From Limnephilus marmoratus (taxonomy: Eukaryota > Arthropoda > Insecta > Trichoptera > Limnephilidae): DNA of 64,000 nucleotides. Position 1 is the first letter of the stretch; each line of letters opens with the position of its first letter. The stretch covers positions 10,452,501 to 10,516,500 of the forward strand of contig OU862908.1 of the NCBI GenBank assembly GCA_917880885.1. The letters are read 5' to 3'. The notes below the pieces were generated by a model, which saw only the letters and a list, made by a program, of their open reading frames with translations, did no database searches and was not told the DNA's origin. This document shows, piece after piece, positions 23,828 through 33,405 of the stretch. Position numbers and translations under genes: made by a program.

Positions 23828-24646
23828 TTAACCTGGTTGTGGGCCACCTTCTTTATTTGATGAAGACAAAAATTTGAATTTAGTCACAGCGATACCTGCT
23901 GGCCAGTTGGCAGCGTCTAGGAATGTATCTTTATTTTCTTCCGGAACACCTATTTTGAAGGAAGTGTAATTCCCTTTTGCCTTCAATGAGACAATATCAA
24001 ACTCGGAGTCCGGATCAATGGTTTTAAGAAATGTGTGCACCTGTGTGCTATCGGTATCTAGGCTAAAGCGCCAAGCGTGGATATAATGCTTTCGCTCTAT
24101 TGCTCGCAACGCCGTTTCTTTTTTAGTGCCCGTTATTATGTGGGATGTACGATGTCGCGGCTTTCGTGTTTGCACCTGCCACTCACCCTGACCATCAACG
24201 TGTTTAGAATTGACTGGTTCTTTCAGTGGCTTAGTTTTATTTTTTATTGGTTTGCTTTTCCTTCTTTTTTCGTCCGGGTTAGATTTCTCAAGATGATCCT
24301 CATTTATCGGAGATGCTGATGGATTTGTACCTTCTGTCGAATCGTCCGAGGCCGATGGCCCACTAGATGAAGGAATAATCGGGATTGGTCCTTTCTTCGA
24401 GTTGCCCGAAGTAGACGGCCCACTGGTTGCGTGCTCCCTCGTGCCGTAGGCGCTGGCGGCTTCTAGTGCAACTATCTTCGCGGATAATTTGGCGACGGTA
24501 GAATTTTGTGCAACAATAAGGTTCGATTGATCACTAACCTTGTTATGTAGCTCTGTTATGGTATTTTTTAGACCACTAATCTGGTCCGTGAGGTCCTTAA
24601 TGGCAGCGGTGACCGTTTCCCAGGCTTGGGTCGATCTTGTCGCCAT
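23828..24646 (-). CDS. LINE ORF1 protein (coiled coil plus RNA-binding C-terminus)
   Basis: A 272-residue intact frame directly precedes ORF2 with a 17-base gap, the usual layout of an autonomous LINE. Residues ~10-65 form heptad-like repeats (IKDLTDQISGLKNTITELH), suggesting a trimer- or dimer-forming coiled coil. Residues ~70-125 are Ser/Pro-rich, followed by a basic patch (KRRKSKPIKNKTKPLK) and a C-terminal ~90-residue segment with RFSLDTDSTQVHTFLK and NWPAGIAVTKFKF, which resembles RRM-like ORF1 domains. No CCHC zinc knuckles are present. ORF1 proteins normally package element RNA. Function here is inferred from position and architecture. Confidence 0.8.
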   Translation of the reverse strand: MATRSTQAWETVTAAIKDLTDQISGLKNTITELHNKVSDQSNLIVAQNSTVAKLSAKIVALEAASAYGTREHATSGPSTSGNSKKGPIPIIPSSSGPSASDDSTEGTNPSASPINEDHLEKSNPDEKRRKSKPIKNKTKPLKEPVNSKHVDGQGEWQVQTRKPRHRTSHIITGTKKETALRAIERKHYIHAWRFSLDTDSTQVHTFLKTIDPDSEFDIVSLKAKGNYTSFKIGVPEENKDTFLDAANWPAGIAVTKFKFLSSSNKEGGPQPG

Positions 24647-24699
24647 ATCAAAGTTTTATACTGTTAATATTCCGAGCACTATTAACAGTAATGAAAAAA

Positions 24700-24757
24700 A
24701 CTTGTTACAAGTTGGGAGAAATGAGTTAGCCTTAACGGTGACTATGTTGAAAAATAA
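24700..24757 (+). pseudogene. Mariner transposase C-terminal remnant
   Basis: Beyond the LINE, the mariner frame resumes with LVTSWEK, then SLNGDYVEK and a TAA stop at 24755-24757, the canonical end of mariner transposases. One internal stop or shift separates the two motifs. The inverted terminal repeat follows about 85 bases later. Confidence 0.8.
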
Positions 24758-24871
24758 ATATATGATTTTGAAGCTTGAGAATCGTTTAATGTACTTTTTG
24801 CCAGATCTTGCTATTTGTTTTTGTCCATGTTTTACAAGCAAGTGTGCATTACTTTTCAGCCTACCCTAGTA

Positions 24872-25274
24872 TGTATGTGGGCTTGGCCACACTTGGTTTA
24901 ACCATAATATATTATGAGAGTATAGCGCTCGTGTCAGACTGACGTACGTATAAGTACGCAGATGACGCAGGCAGAACATTCCGGAACCGCAGGATGTTAT
25001 GAAGTTCCATGTGGTTTGAAGTTGAAGTATATTTTCATATGGGAAGGACTTTCAATCTTTGGCCCCTCGTGTGGTGATCTAATCAAATAGATTAATTGAC
25101 CCGACATCTATATTATCACTGTTCAATTATGCTGATTATGCACACCTAATATACAGAGTGTCAGGGGTAAAGTGCATTAACTTCGGACGTCATTCGCGTC
25201 ATGTCGTAGAAGTAAAAACGATGAACAACTTTTTATCGATGCAATGCCACGTATTCCCAAACCACAAATGTAAG
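24872..25274. other. No gene seen
   Basis: No recognised coding frame. A TATTATGAGAGT string near 24910 is the complement of ACTCTCATAATA just left of the mariner (19843), so the mariner may have landed inside an older inverted-repeat element. Confidence 0.35.
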
Positions 25275-25894
25275 CCACTGGAGCGATCACGCGAAATTTT
25301 CCAAGAAGATGATTTTTTCAATTTTTCGCCAACATTCATAAAATCATACCTTCGAATTTTAACATGGAAACATAAAAACTTATTATAGTGCTATATAGCC
25401 AATGAATTAACCTGAATTTTACCATTTATCTCATATTTGTAGGATTCATAAAAAAAATATTAAAAAATCGTTAAGTAAAACCGCGCGAATCCCGCGTATT
25501 GTTACTTTGAAACTGCCGTGAAGGGTACTTATTCGAGTCAAGATAGAATATTTTCGATTTTTGTATATTGTCTGCAGTATACTTGACAATGAAAGGTGCA
25601 TATCTATGGAAAAGGGACTTAGGTTTAACCGTAAACAGGTGATCAAAAATTCGACATGAAAAAAATATTTTAAAAATTTATTTTTAACATCGTTCTAAAA
25701 TAGTCCACGAAGTTCGGATTTGCGACATCTATGGTCATAACTTTGTTTTAAAATAAATGGCTGGCCGGGGAAATGTTTTAAATAATTACAGTAAATGTTT
25801 CACGAATGGTAGGAAAATGTAGTCCAATTTTGGACCGCTATCAATCGCAGAAAAATAAAAGTGGTCCATTTTTCGACCATAATCGCTCCAGTGG
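25275..25894. mobile_element. Probable MITE with short TIRs
   Basis: A 13-bp inverted repeat CCACTGGAGCGAT stands at both ends (25275-25287 and 25882-25894), flanked by TAAG and TTAG. The interior (~620 bp) is AT-rich and has no convincing frame. Boundaries rest on the end match only. Confidence 0.55.
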
Positions 25895-26602
25895 TTAGTC
25901 AATGGACGTGTTATTTCAAGTCGCTAGTGTACCTACTAAACACTTGTTAATATTTTTTACGATTATTTTTAAACTTCATTATACAAATAATTATTGTGCT
26001 AATTCTTTTCGAGATATGCAGTCAATGACGTATTTATTTTATGACTCCATATTTTCGATGAATAATAAAACTGTCCAAAAAAATCCGATTTTCTTTCCTT
26101 TCGTAAATACATATAATGATTTAGTCCACGAACTGCAAGTGAAAATAAGATTGATACAGGTTCGTAAAAAAAATTGACATAGATGCCAAGAAATTACATT
26201 GAATTATGAAAACAGATACGAAGAAAATACGAGAAAATAGGTTGCACTATTTAAAAAAAATTAGAAGATTTCAGAAATTTCATGTCTTTCAGGCGCACAA
26301 GTTATTTATTATTTTAAAAAAAAATCTAAAATTATTAATAATTTGCTCAAGTCATAGAAAAAAACTACAATAAACATATTCCAAAGTAGCCTCCATATTT
26401 TTCAGAACTAAAATAAAATATTTTAAACTCAATATACAACTTTAAACGTTGTGCGCCAAAAAGTAAATAAATGCGTTTGAATATTTCATTAACTAATTAT
26501 TATCGGACTTCGGTATTACTTAACCCGGGCATTAATCATCCCAAATAAGAATGCACATGCCACATTTTTTAATTATTTTTTAATTTAGTAACTATATATA
26601 TA
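25895..26602. other. No gene seen
   Basis: AT-rich sequence. The open frame 25902-26177 is rich in Phe, Asn and Lys, has no recognisable domain and matches what AT-rich background produces. Confidence 0.4.
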
Positions 26603-26604
26603 TA

Positions 26605-27283
26605 AGGTTCACGACGAGTTCATCGAAAACGAATTCATCGAAAATCAATTCATCGAAAGCAAATTCAATGAAAACGAGTTCATCGAAAACCAATTCATCG
26701 AAAACCAATTCATCGAATCGCCAATTCATCGAAAAAATATATTTTGTTGATATTTGAGAGAAATGCCGAGCAGACCGAGAAGGTAAACAAGCATTGGTCA
26801 ACTTAAACTAACCTAACCTAACCTTACCTAACCTAACCTAACCTAACCTAACTTAACATATTTAACCAATTTTTAAATATTTTTTTATCATCACTCTTAA
26901 TGACCTTTCTGAGTTGTTTATGACTTGGTTTCATTATGAGTTGTCTGGTCACCGTTCCTTAGATATCCCCTTTTTGCAGTATCAGACAATCGGAAATCGA
27001 AGAGATAACCTATAAATTTTACATTGTCACTACGAAACTGACAGTTGCTAAACACGTTTAACTCAGTTAAACAGACCTTTTTGGTATTTAATTTTGACAG
27101 CTCTAATATCTACAAAAAAAATGTTTTTAGAGGAATTGGCGATTCGATGAATTGATCATTCGATGAATTGATTTTCGATGAACTCGTTTTCGATGAATTT
27201 GCTTTCGATGAATTGATTTTCGATGAACTCGTTTTCGATGAATTTGATTTCGATGAATTGATTTTCGATGATCTCGTCGGTTA
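26605..27283. mobile_element. TIR element with subterminal 15-bp repeats
   Basis: The ends GTTCACGACGAGTTCATCGA and, inverted, GTAACCGACGAGATCATCGA match closely. Each is followed inward by tandem ~15-bp units of the type TTTTCGATGAATTGA (about 8 on the left at 26620-26735 and about 10 on the right at 27140-27270, facing each other). Facing subterminal repeats are typical transposase-binding arrays of some DNA transposons. No transposase is encoded. The flanks are TATATA on both sides. Confidence 0.75.
26812..26853. repeat. Interstitial telomere-type (TTAGG)n tract
   Basis: About eight CCTAA units, two with a substitution, make up this stretch inside the TIR element. TTAGG is the ancestral arthropod telomere repeat (established knowledge). 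Shorter AACCTAACCTAACC runs occur at 36892-36907 and around 37340, also inside MITE-like elements, so spread by transposition is more likely than a telomere relic. Confidence 0.85.
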
Positions 27284-28079
27284 CCATATATAATATTTTT
27301 TACATTTTTATATGAAACATGTGAGTTAGATGTATGTATAAAATAGAAAATATATTCGAAGTCCTCCTCACTAGGAGATCCTGTGCTGAGGGGGACTATG
27401 TTTTGGTTAAGTTTTTCAGCGACTTCTATGGTTTATCACAGTCTACATTACAGTCTAACATAAATAAGAATGCATTTGTCACATTACAGTCTACCAGGTA
27501 GACGAGAAGAATTCAAAGAAGGTTCAAGAATTTAAAAGTGATTTTGTATCTTCTAGCTTGTATGAGACGAATCACAGTGCGGCGTGGATAGCCGGAAATG
27601 TGCGAATGCTGAATATGGCCGAGATAATAATCAGGTAATGTAAATTAACCATTTAGAAGCCACGTGTTTATATTAAAATTTAAACAATAACCAATTCTCA
27701 ATGAAAATAACCTGAATTATTTTGCTTTAGTGCTTTAGTATATTTTAGAATCGTTTGCATAACATTTTAAATTGTGAAACACGATGTGGCATGTGATATG
27801 GTCAATAATACCAAATTAGTTCTTTCTTGGTAAAGTTGTAAAATCAAAATCACAGAGATTGTTAAAATTTATTTGTAAAATATTCGCTACATTATTCAAT
27901 GATGTGTTCATACTGTTCATTCAAGATAATGCCATTTTTCCTGGTAACGAGTGGTCATTACTGAAGGACCATTGTGAAAATAAGTGACGTTGGTTTTAAA
28001 TTCCGTGAAACTCCACTTCAGATAATCCAGTATCCAAGGGGGCCAGTCCGGCCAGTGTGAAGTGCAAATCATAGTACAC
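27284..28079. other. No gene seen
   Basis: AT-rich DNA with a repeated TACATTACAGTCTA phrase near 27440-27490. No protein-like frame was recognised. Confidence 0.4.
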
Positions 28080-28082
28080 CAA

Positions 28083-28150
28083 CATTCAACAGCCTCAGTG
28101 GTTGAGGGGTGAGGGGATTCAAATCCCGGCGTGCGCAAGAAAATTTTAAT
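28083..28150 (+). mobile_element. Fragment of tRNA-headed SINE family B
   Basis: CAGCCTCAGTGGTTGAGGGG is followed by an internal deletion and then the B-box part GATTCAAATCCCGGCGTGCG, the same 3' half of the head as at 31500-31525, and an AATTTTAATT run. Only the head remains. Confidence 0.55.
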
Positions 28151-28159
28151 TATAATTAA

Positions 28160-29325
28160 ACTAGCTGGTTCCCGGCATGCGTTGCAAAAGCCCTTAAGGG
28201 CCCGAAACCCGAATTTCTACCGATTTCTTACATATCTCTCTTAAACACGTTAAGTTTTAAAGCTCTTAAAAAAATATACTCGTATGTTATTCTTGAAGAT
28301 AATATCTAGACATTGCCCGCGCCGAAACGCAAATTATATAAAATCCCTCAATAGAAAAAATCACGAATACTCCAAAAATTATTATAAATACGTTTGTTTC
28401 AGTTATTTTACAAGTTATATGTATGAAAAAATTCACAGTGTTTCTTTAAATGCTGTTTAAGACAATGCCCGCGAGATTTTTGCTCTATTTTAAACGAGTC
28501 GTGTTTTATTAAACATTTTCGCAATTTTCGCATCGATTTTGTCACTGTAAATGTTAGCGCTCTCCTCTAACATTCATAATTTCGTATCTCTCTATCTTCT
28601 TCTTTTCGAGCCCAGTTGCGGAGCCTGCTCCCGCTCCTCTTTCTAGCTGCTTTATAAATTATAACCTATATGTTATTCTGATGTATGGGCTATATTATTG
28701 TAAAGTTTCATTAAAATCCATTCAGTAGTTTTTGCGTGAAAGAGTAATAAACACACATACATCCATACAAACTTTCGCGTTTATAATATTAGAAAGACAT
28801 GTTATACTGATAAATGAGCTATATTATTGTAAAGTTTCATTAAAATCCATTCAGTAGTTTTTGCGTGAAAGAGTAATAAACACACATACATCCATACAAA
28901 CTTTCGCGTTTATAATATTAGAAAGACATGTTATACTGATAAATGAGCTATATTATTGTAAAGTTTCATTAAAATCCATTCAGTAGTTTTTGCGTGAAAG
29001 AGTAATAAACACACATACATCCATACAAACTTTCGCGTTTATAATATTAGAAAGACATGTTATACTGATAAATGAGCTATATTATTGTAAAGTTTCATTA
29101 AAATCCATTCAGTAGTTTTTGCGTGAAAGAGTAACAAACACACATACAAATATGTCCATACAAACTTTCGTGTTTATAATATTAGTAAGACATGTTATAC
29201 TGATATATGAGCTATATTATCGTAAAGCTTCATTAAAATCCATTCAGTAGTTTTTGCGTGAAAGAGTAACAAACACACATACATCCGTACAAAATTTCAT
29301 GTTTATAATGTTAGTGAGATTGTTT
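28160..29325 (+). repeat. Dispersed repeat whose tail is present in five tandem copies
   Basis: It starts ACTAGCTGGTTCCCGGCATG. From 28669 the tail unit is tandemly repeated with a 129-bp period (boundaries near 28792, 28921 and 29050, plus a last diverged copy with a 4-bp longer spacing). The unit contains AGTTTCATTAAAATCCATTC, AGTAGTTTTTGCGTGAAAGA and ends ACTTTCGCGTTTATAATATT. I recall this tail as abundant in lepidopteran genomes. It is non-coding. Confidence 0.8.
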
Positions 29326-29329
29326 TTCC

Positions 29330-29866
29330 ACTCAGGCTAATTTGTTCGCTTTTCGGAATAAATCATATAGGCCTCATAGAAATCGTTGTGTATCCCTTAC
29401 TATAGTAGTAAGAAATTGGTGTGTTAGAAAGAAAAACACCACGCTTTACATTCAAATCTAAAACTTAAAGAAGTAAAATGTATACCTTTATGAAATCAAA
29501 TCTTTCGGACTGCAATTTGAAAAAAATTACATAGAAAACTTTAAGAACTTTTAATTAATTATTTTACCCGAAACGCCAAAAAATGAGGTGAGAATAACGT
29601 CTATAATACATTTGTCAATTATATGTGTAATTTTTTTCTTTATTAGTAATTTTAGTTAAAAAAAACGTAAGGTCAGCCATTTTTTACGTTTGCATTCAAA
29701 AGTTTTATATTTCAAAAATGATGTGTCTTTTGAATTATAAAATTTGATAGCGTATTTTACCGCCTTTCAAAAATAGTTTTTAGTTTTCGGATACATTCAG
29801 AAATATTCCATTTATTTGGATTTTATTGCAACGTGGAAATATATTGACCCTCTGACAAAATATGAT
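29330..29866 (+). repeat. Dispersed repeat family X, uninterrupted copy
   Basis: This ~540-bp AT-rich unit contains ATAGAAATCGTTGTGTATCC, CTTACTATAGTAGTAAGAAA, AACGTAAGGTCAGCC and TTTGGATTTTATTGCAA. Related copies lie at 45655-46665 (minus, interrupted by a hAT MITE) and 59690-61235 (plus, interrupted by hairpin and Harbinger sequences). No coding potential or terminal repeats are apparent, so its class is unknown. It serves as the empty-site reference for both interruptions. Confidence 0.7.
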
Positions 29867-29875
29867 CGAGGCCTT

Positions 29876-30706
29876 TTTTACATTAGCTCCACACAAGAGG
29901 CTCTGAAGAAAACAATTTCCCTCAGGAAAACATATTTAGGAATGCTGTGTGGAGGGTCTTTCTGGTAAGGAAAAGGATATTAGGGGTGAGTAGGAATCTG
30001 GGAATCAGTGTGTCCAGATGTGACGGATGTATGAATCCATCCTTCCCACTGCGGTGCAAGGCGATGTTCTGAGAGAGTACGGGTGGAAAAGTCAAAGGGA
30101 CTCTCTCAACCATTCTCTCTCGATCCGGCCTGCCATGCAGCTGGTGGGCAGACGCATCCGCCGTCAAGACCCGGACAAATCTCACCCCATGGAGGGGTGG
30201 TAGGAATCTGGTTGTCAGTGTGTCCAGGAGTGATGCATGTATGCATCAATCCTTCCAACTGCAGTGCAAGGCGATGTGTTGAGAGAGCCCAGCTGGAAAG
30301 GTTCTCTCGATCCGGCCCGCCACGCAGCAGGTGGGCAGACGCATCCGCCGCCAGAACCTGGACATACCTCACCCCATGAACCAAAGGCGGGTTGTGATTT
30401 TTGGGTGTGCAAGAGTGCTAATATTAAAAAAATGGCATTATTAATTGTGTTGTAACAAAAAAAAAAATTTCGAAAATTAGTTTTTTTACGAAAAATTTCA
30501 GGAAATTTCAGCTTGACCGTGCGCCGCATGGATTTCCTGAAAATCTTCAAACACAAAACTGATTTCCGAAAAAACAATTTTTTTCGCCTACGACAACATC
30601 AATAATGCCATTTTTTTTAATATTAGCACTCTAACATACCCAAAAGTCACGACCCGCCACTGCCATGAACCCCGGCACCCCTACTAAGTCACCAAATATC
30701 AGGTAT
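29876..30706 (+). repeat. Dispersed ~360-bp repeat family R, with internal duplication and MITE
   Basis: The family unit opens TTTTTACATTAGCTCCACAC, passes through GATGCTGTGTGGAGGGT, TGTGTCCAG, a GC-rich CAGACGCATCCGCCG block and CTCACCCCATGAACC, and ends near AAGTCACCAAAT. This copy has its inner ~190 bp duplicated (29985-30190 and 30195-30374) and is cut by a hAT MITE at 30382-30662. Overlapping open frames on both strands (for example 30083-30379) come from the GC-rich repeat and are not genes. Other copies: 42093-42447, 52663-53032 and partial ones near 50800, 52073 and 53956. Confidence 0.75.
30382..30662. mobile_element. hAT-type MITE (281 bp)
   Basis: The ends are CAAAGGCGGGTTGTG and, inverted, CAGTGGCGGGTCGTG. 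The arms stay complementary for about 55 bp (AATATTAAAAAAATGGCATTA on the left; spelled inverted on the right). The 8-bp duplication CCATGAAC flanks it (30374-30381 and 30663-30670). The host repeat R reads continuously once it is removed. Confidence 0.93.
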
Positions 30707-30719
30707 ACTATAATGACAT

Positions 30720-30798
30720 GTGACCGAAATGCGGCCCGCACTAATCCCAACATAATATTATATTTGGCCCTTTTACAACCAAAGGTTGCCGAACCATG
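30720..30798 (-). mobile_element. Isolated hAT-like terminus
   Basis: Read on minus, it begins CATGGTTCGGCAACCTTTGG and continues with a GGGCCAAATATAATATTATG stretch and a GCGGGCCGCATTTCGG block, the look of one end of a hAT element. No partner end was found nearby. Confidence 0.45.
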
Positions 30799-31455
30799 GT
30801 CTAAATCAGGGTTTCCCAAACTTTTTCTGCAATGGAACACTTAGGTTATTTTTAGGTTGTGTAATTTCTAATAATAATTTTTTTTAAATGTTATTAAACA
30901 CATTATTTTTTTAGTATATAAAAAAGGAAAATAAACAAAACAAAATGGAATAAATAAAGCACCTAGTGACTCACGATTTTGAGTCCGTGAATTGCATATC
31001 TTCTTGATATCAGGCACAATATTGGTAAGTTGGATTCTAATATATAGTGTGACGTCGAGCCTGTTCCTGCACTTTGATTTGGTTTGCAGCATAATTAGAA
31101 TTAGAAGCATAATCTCACAAATATCTACGTTGTAAAAACGGAAGTAAAACAATAATAGCTTGATTTGATAAATTTGCTTCTGACAAACTCGCCCAGAAAT
31201 CATCTAAAGGCATTTGTATTTTTGTTTCAAGTCAATTAAATCAATTAGATTTTCATACTCACTTGCGCTTGAGCCCTGATTTAGCTGTCACAGAAAATGG
31301 ATTCCAAACCCAGAAATCGTCCTTATCAGTTTTCGGAAAATATTTTTGCAAAAGAGTTGTTCTGAAGTTATGTACGTATTCTTTAAATTCTTTGGAAACC
31401 TTTTCAAATACTTAATACTAACAAAATTTTATTCATTCAAACATTCATGTAAAAC

Positions 31456-31804
31456 TGCCGTGGTCTAGGGTAAGGCTCTTGACTCATAATCCGAAGGTCG
31501 CCAGATCGAATCCCGGCGTGCGCAAATAAATTTTATGTGATTAATTTGTGTTATTTAATTTAAGTTCTATTATTATTATTTGTTTTAAGTTCCAGAGTGG
31601 AAGATACTTTCAGTATTGCCCTGTTGCAAGACCACCATTCAGAATTGAATCGTTACTTGAAATGGCTTTAACCGTGTTTGGTGACCACATCTGAATAGCC
31701 AGGTATTTCCTTACCTTCCACTTCCCCATCTCCTTCCCCCCTTCACTATCCTCAGCCTCATAATTGGGGATGCTATAATCTCACTGGCCCCAGACGGGAG
31801 CAGC
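31456..31804 (+). mobile_element. tRNA-headed SINE family B, plus copy
   Basis: The head CCGTGGTCTAGGGTAAGGCT ... GATCGAATCCCGGCGTGCGC resembles a tRNA A box and B box. The body, with GTGTTTGGTGACCACATCTG and CCCCAGACGGGAGCAG, pairs as the reverse complement of the adjoining minus copy. This copy lacks the last ~26 bases of the family (the part with GTATTCACTG). Confidence 0.75.
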
Positions 31805-32232
31805 TTTTTTTTTTTTTTTTTTTTTTTTACAGTGAATACCGCACAAGAATCTCAACTGCTCCCCGTCTGGAGCCAGTGAGACTATGGCATCCCCGATTGG
31901 GGTATGTTGTGAGGCTGAAGGTAGTGGGGAGGGGAAGGAGGTGAGGAAGAGGAAGGTTGGGAAGTACCTGGCTATTCAGATCTGGTCACTAAACACGGCT
32001 AAAGCCATTTTCAAGCAACGTTTCAATTCTGAATGGTGGTCTTACACCAGGGCGATACTGATTGTATCTTCCACTCTGGAACATGCCGCAAATATACTAT
32101 ATATTATTTCAAATGAATTAATTGTGAAAGAACACAAATTAATCAAATAAAATTTATTTGCGCATGCCGGGTTCGAACCCGCGACCTCCGGAATGTGAGT
32201 CAAGAGTCTTAGCCACTGGACTACGGAGGTCT
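31805..32232 (-). mobile_element. tRNA-headed SINE family B, complete minus copy
   Basis: The minus strand starts with a tRNA-like head (32232-32161: A box TAGTCCAGTGGCTAAG, B box GGTTCGAACCC), runs through a ~320-bp body and ends GTATTCACTG followed by a 24-base poly(A) (T-run 31805-31828). It is therefore an apparently full-length ~430-bp SINE transcribed from an internal polymerase III promoter (inferred from family knowledge). The frame 31884-32150 inside it is not a gene; the same frame reappears in the copy at 56097-56512 only because the SINE is repeated. Confidence 0.85.
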
Positions 32233-33405
32233 CTTGACAGGAATTCACGTAAAAAAATTAAAAAGACAGGACTTTCCAAAATTTCATTTTTTTCACCAAA
32301 ATTTATGGCACCATGCGCGTTTATAATTCGACTAATTGCTAACAAGAATGTAATAAATTAAGACTGATTGATTTTTACATTTCTTTACGTTTCCAAGTCG
32401 ATTTAAAAAAAATATATGGTTGGGTTCCTTGGGAACTGAAATTTCGTGAAACATGTGCAGATCCGTTATCCGGTTGTTATTGTTTCCACATCGCACAGGT
32501 GCAATATATTATTATTCACCCTTATCACAGTATTACACAGCACAGTAATAAATTTCAGGTATTTTGTTTTGCATGTAAAATGAAGATTTACTGCATTTAC
32601 AGCATAAACGGCTTTTACAACTTCCATAAAGGTTAGTCTCTGTACGTAAAAGGGTCTAGTACCTAACTTAAGAACTGTTGTAAAATATTTATACAAATAA
32701 TAAATAATTTCTTGTAGATAATTTCAATGGTGTTGAAATATGAATATGTGCATATTATATTAAATGAAATTTTTCTGACAAAATGTCGCGGAACCCCTAT
32801 TCAGGTTCGGCGGAACCCAGTTTGGGAAACCCTGGTCTCATTAATAAATTATATTAATTATAAAATTACTGTTGACTTACTGTAATCATCAAATAAAAAA
32901 AAATATTGATAGCTAAATTATTATCTAGAAACATTTCATGTTAAATAATACACAACATATTTATTTGAGGCGATAAAGCATAAACAAGGATCCGGCTGAT
33001 GACCTCCAGTGTTATTTACTTCGGGTACCGATGTACTATATAATTATCCTTCAATCTCACAATAAACAAACAGATTGTCCAAGAATTAAAGACCTCCATT
33101 CATTTTTGGCGACGTGAATATTATTTCTCAAAAGATGGCAGCACAAGCGTGTTGTTCAGGTTTTCCCCTCCAAAATGAGTAGGATTAGGCTTGGTAGCTG
33201 CTTCAGTGCCACCTTTTAAGATGGTAGCTCTGCTGTCCAATTCCGCAGCCTGCGAGGTGCTTTCAATTATTAGCTTTCTACCAGGAGGGTTTGCCCTGTT
33301 GAAACCCACCATCGTCTCACATTCATTTATGGTAATGTTATAAACTTGCGGTATGTCAAGAAATGGTGTGCTGAATTTCCGAGTGGTTGAAGGAGTGTTC
33401 ATGAT

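Larger units (their letters stand above)
20889..24690 (-). mobile_element. Near full-length two-ORF LINE (family C)
   Basis: On the minus strand: a short leader (about 45 bases from ~24690), ORF1 (24646-23828), 17 bases, ORF2 (23810 to ~21046), a ~150-bp 3' UTR and a poly(A) tail (T-run 20889-20902). The mariner terminal coding sequence continues directly beyond both sides, which places the 5' end within about 10 bases. Two frameshifts disable ORF2. The polymerase fits the Jockey/CR1 group; a precise clade needs phylogeny. Confidence 0.88.
19857..24869 (+). mobile_element. Mariner-family transposon split by a LINE
   Basis: The ends CGAGGGTAGGCTGAAAAGTA (19857) and, inverted from 24869, CTAGGGTAGGCTGAAAAGTA match with one difference, extend through ATGCACAC, and are each bordered by TA, the mariner target duplication. 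Without the 3.8-kb LINE at 20889 to ~24690 the element is about 1.2 kb, a normal mariner length. The transposase is broken (separate entries). A ~250-bp AT-rich stretch near 20060-20300, just before the transposase, looks like extra material. Confidence 0.9.
30807..32834. mobile_element. hAT-like element containing an inverted SINE pair
   Basis: The ends are CAGGGTTTCCCAAACTTTTT and, inverted, CAGGGTTTCCCAAACTGGGT. The 8-bp flanks GTCTAAAT and GTCTCATT agree at 6 of 8, a decayed hAT target duplication. The inside has no transposase; it holds two SINE B copies (31456-31804 and 31805-32232) in opposite orientations and otherwise AT-rich DNA with short meaningless frames. Confidence 0.8.

Noticed and set aside
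26592..26801. Repetitive peptide FDELVFDELVF
   Set aside because: It is produced by the 15-bp subterminal DNA repeats of a TIR element, with no start context or conservation.
30083..30584. Several overlapping Pro/Ser-rich frames on both strands
   Set aside because: They fall in the GC-rich core of dispersed repeat R and its duplication; the same sequence recurs at other loci.
31884..32150. 88-residue frame MASPIGVCCEAEGSGEGKE
   Set aside because: An almost identical frame occurs at 56104-56397, but both lie inside SINE B copies; repetition explains the similarity.
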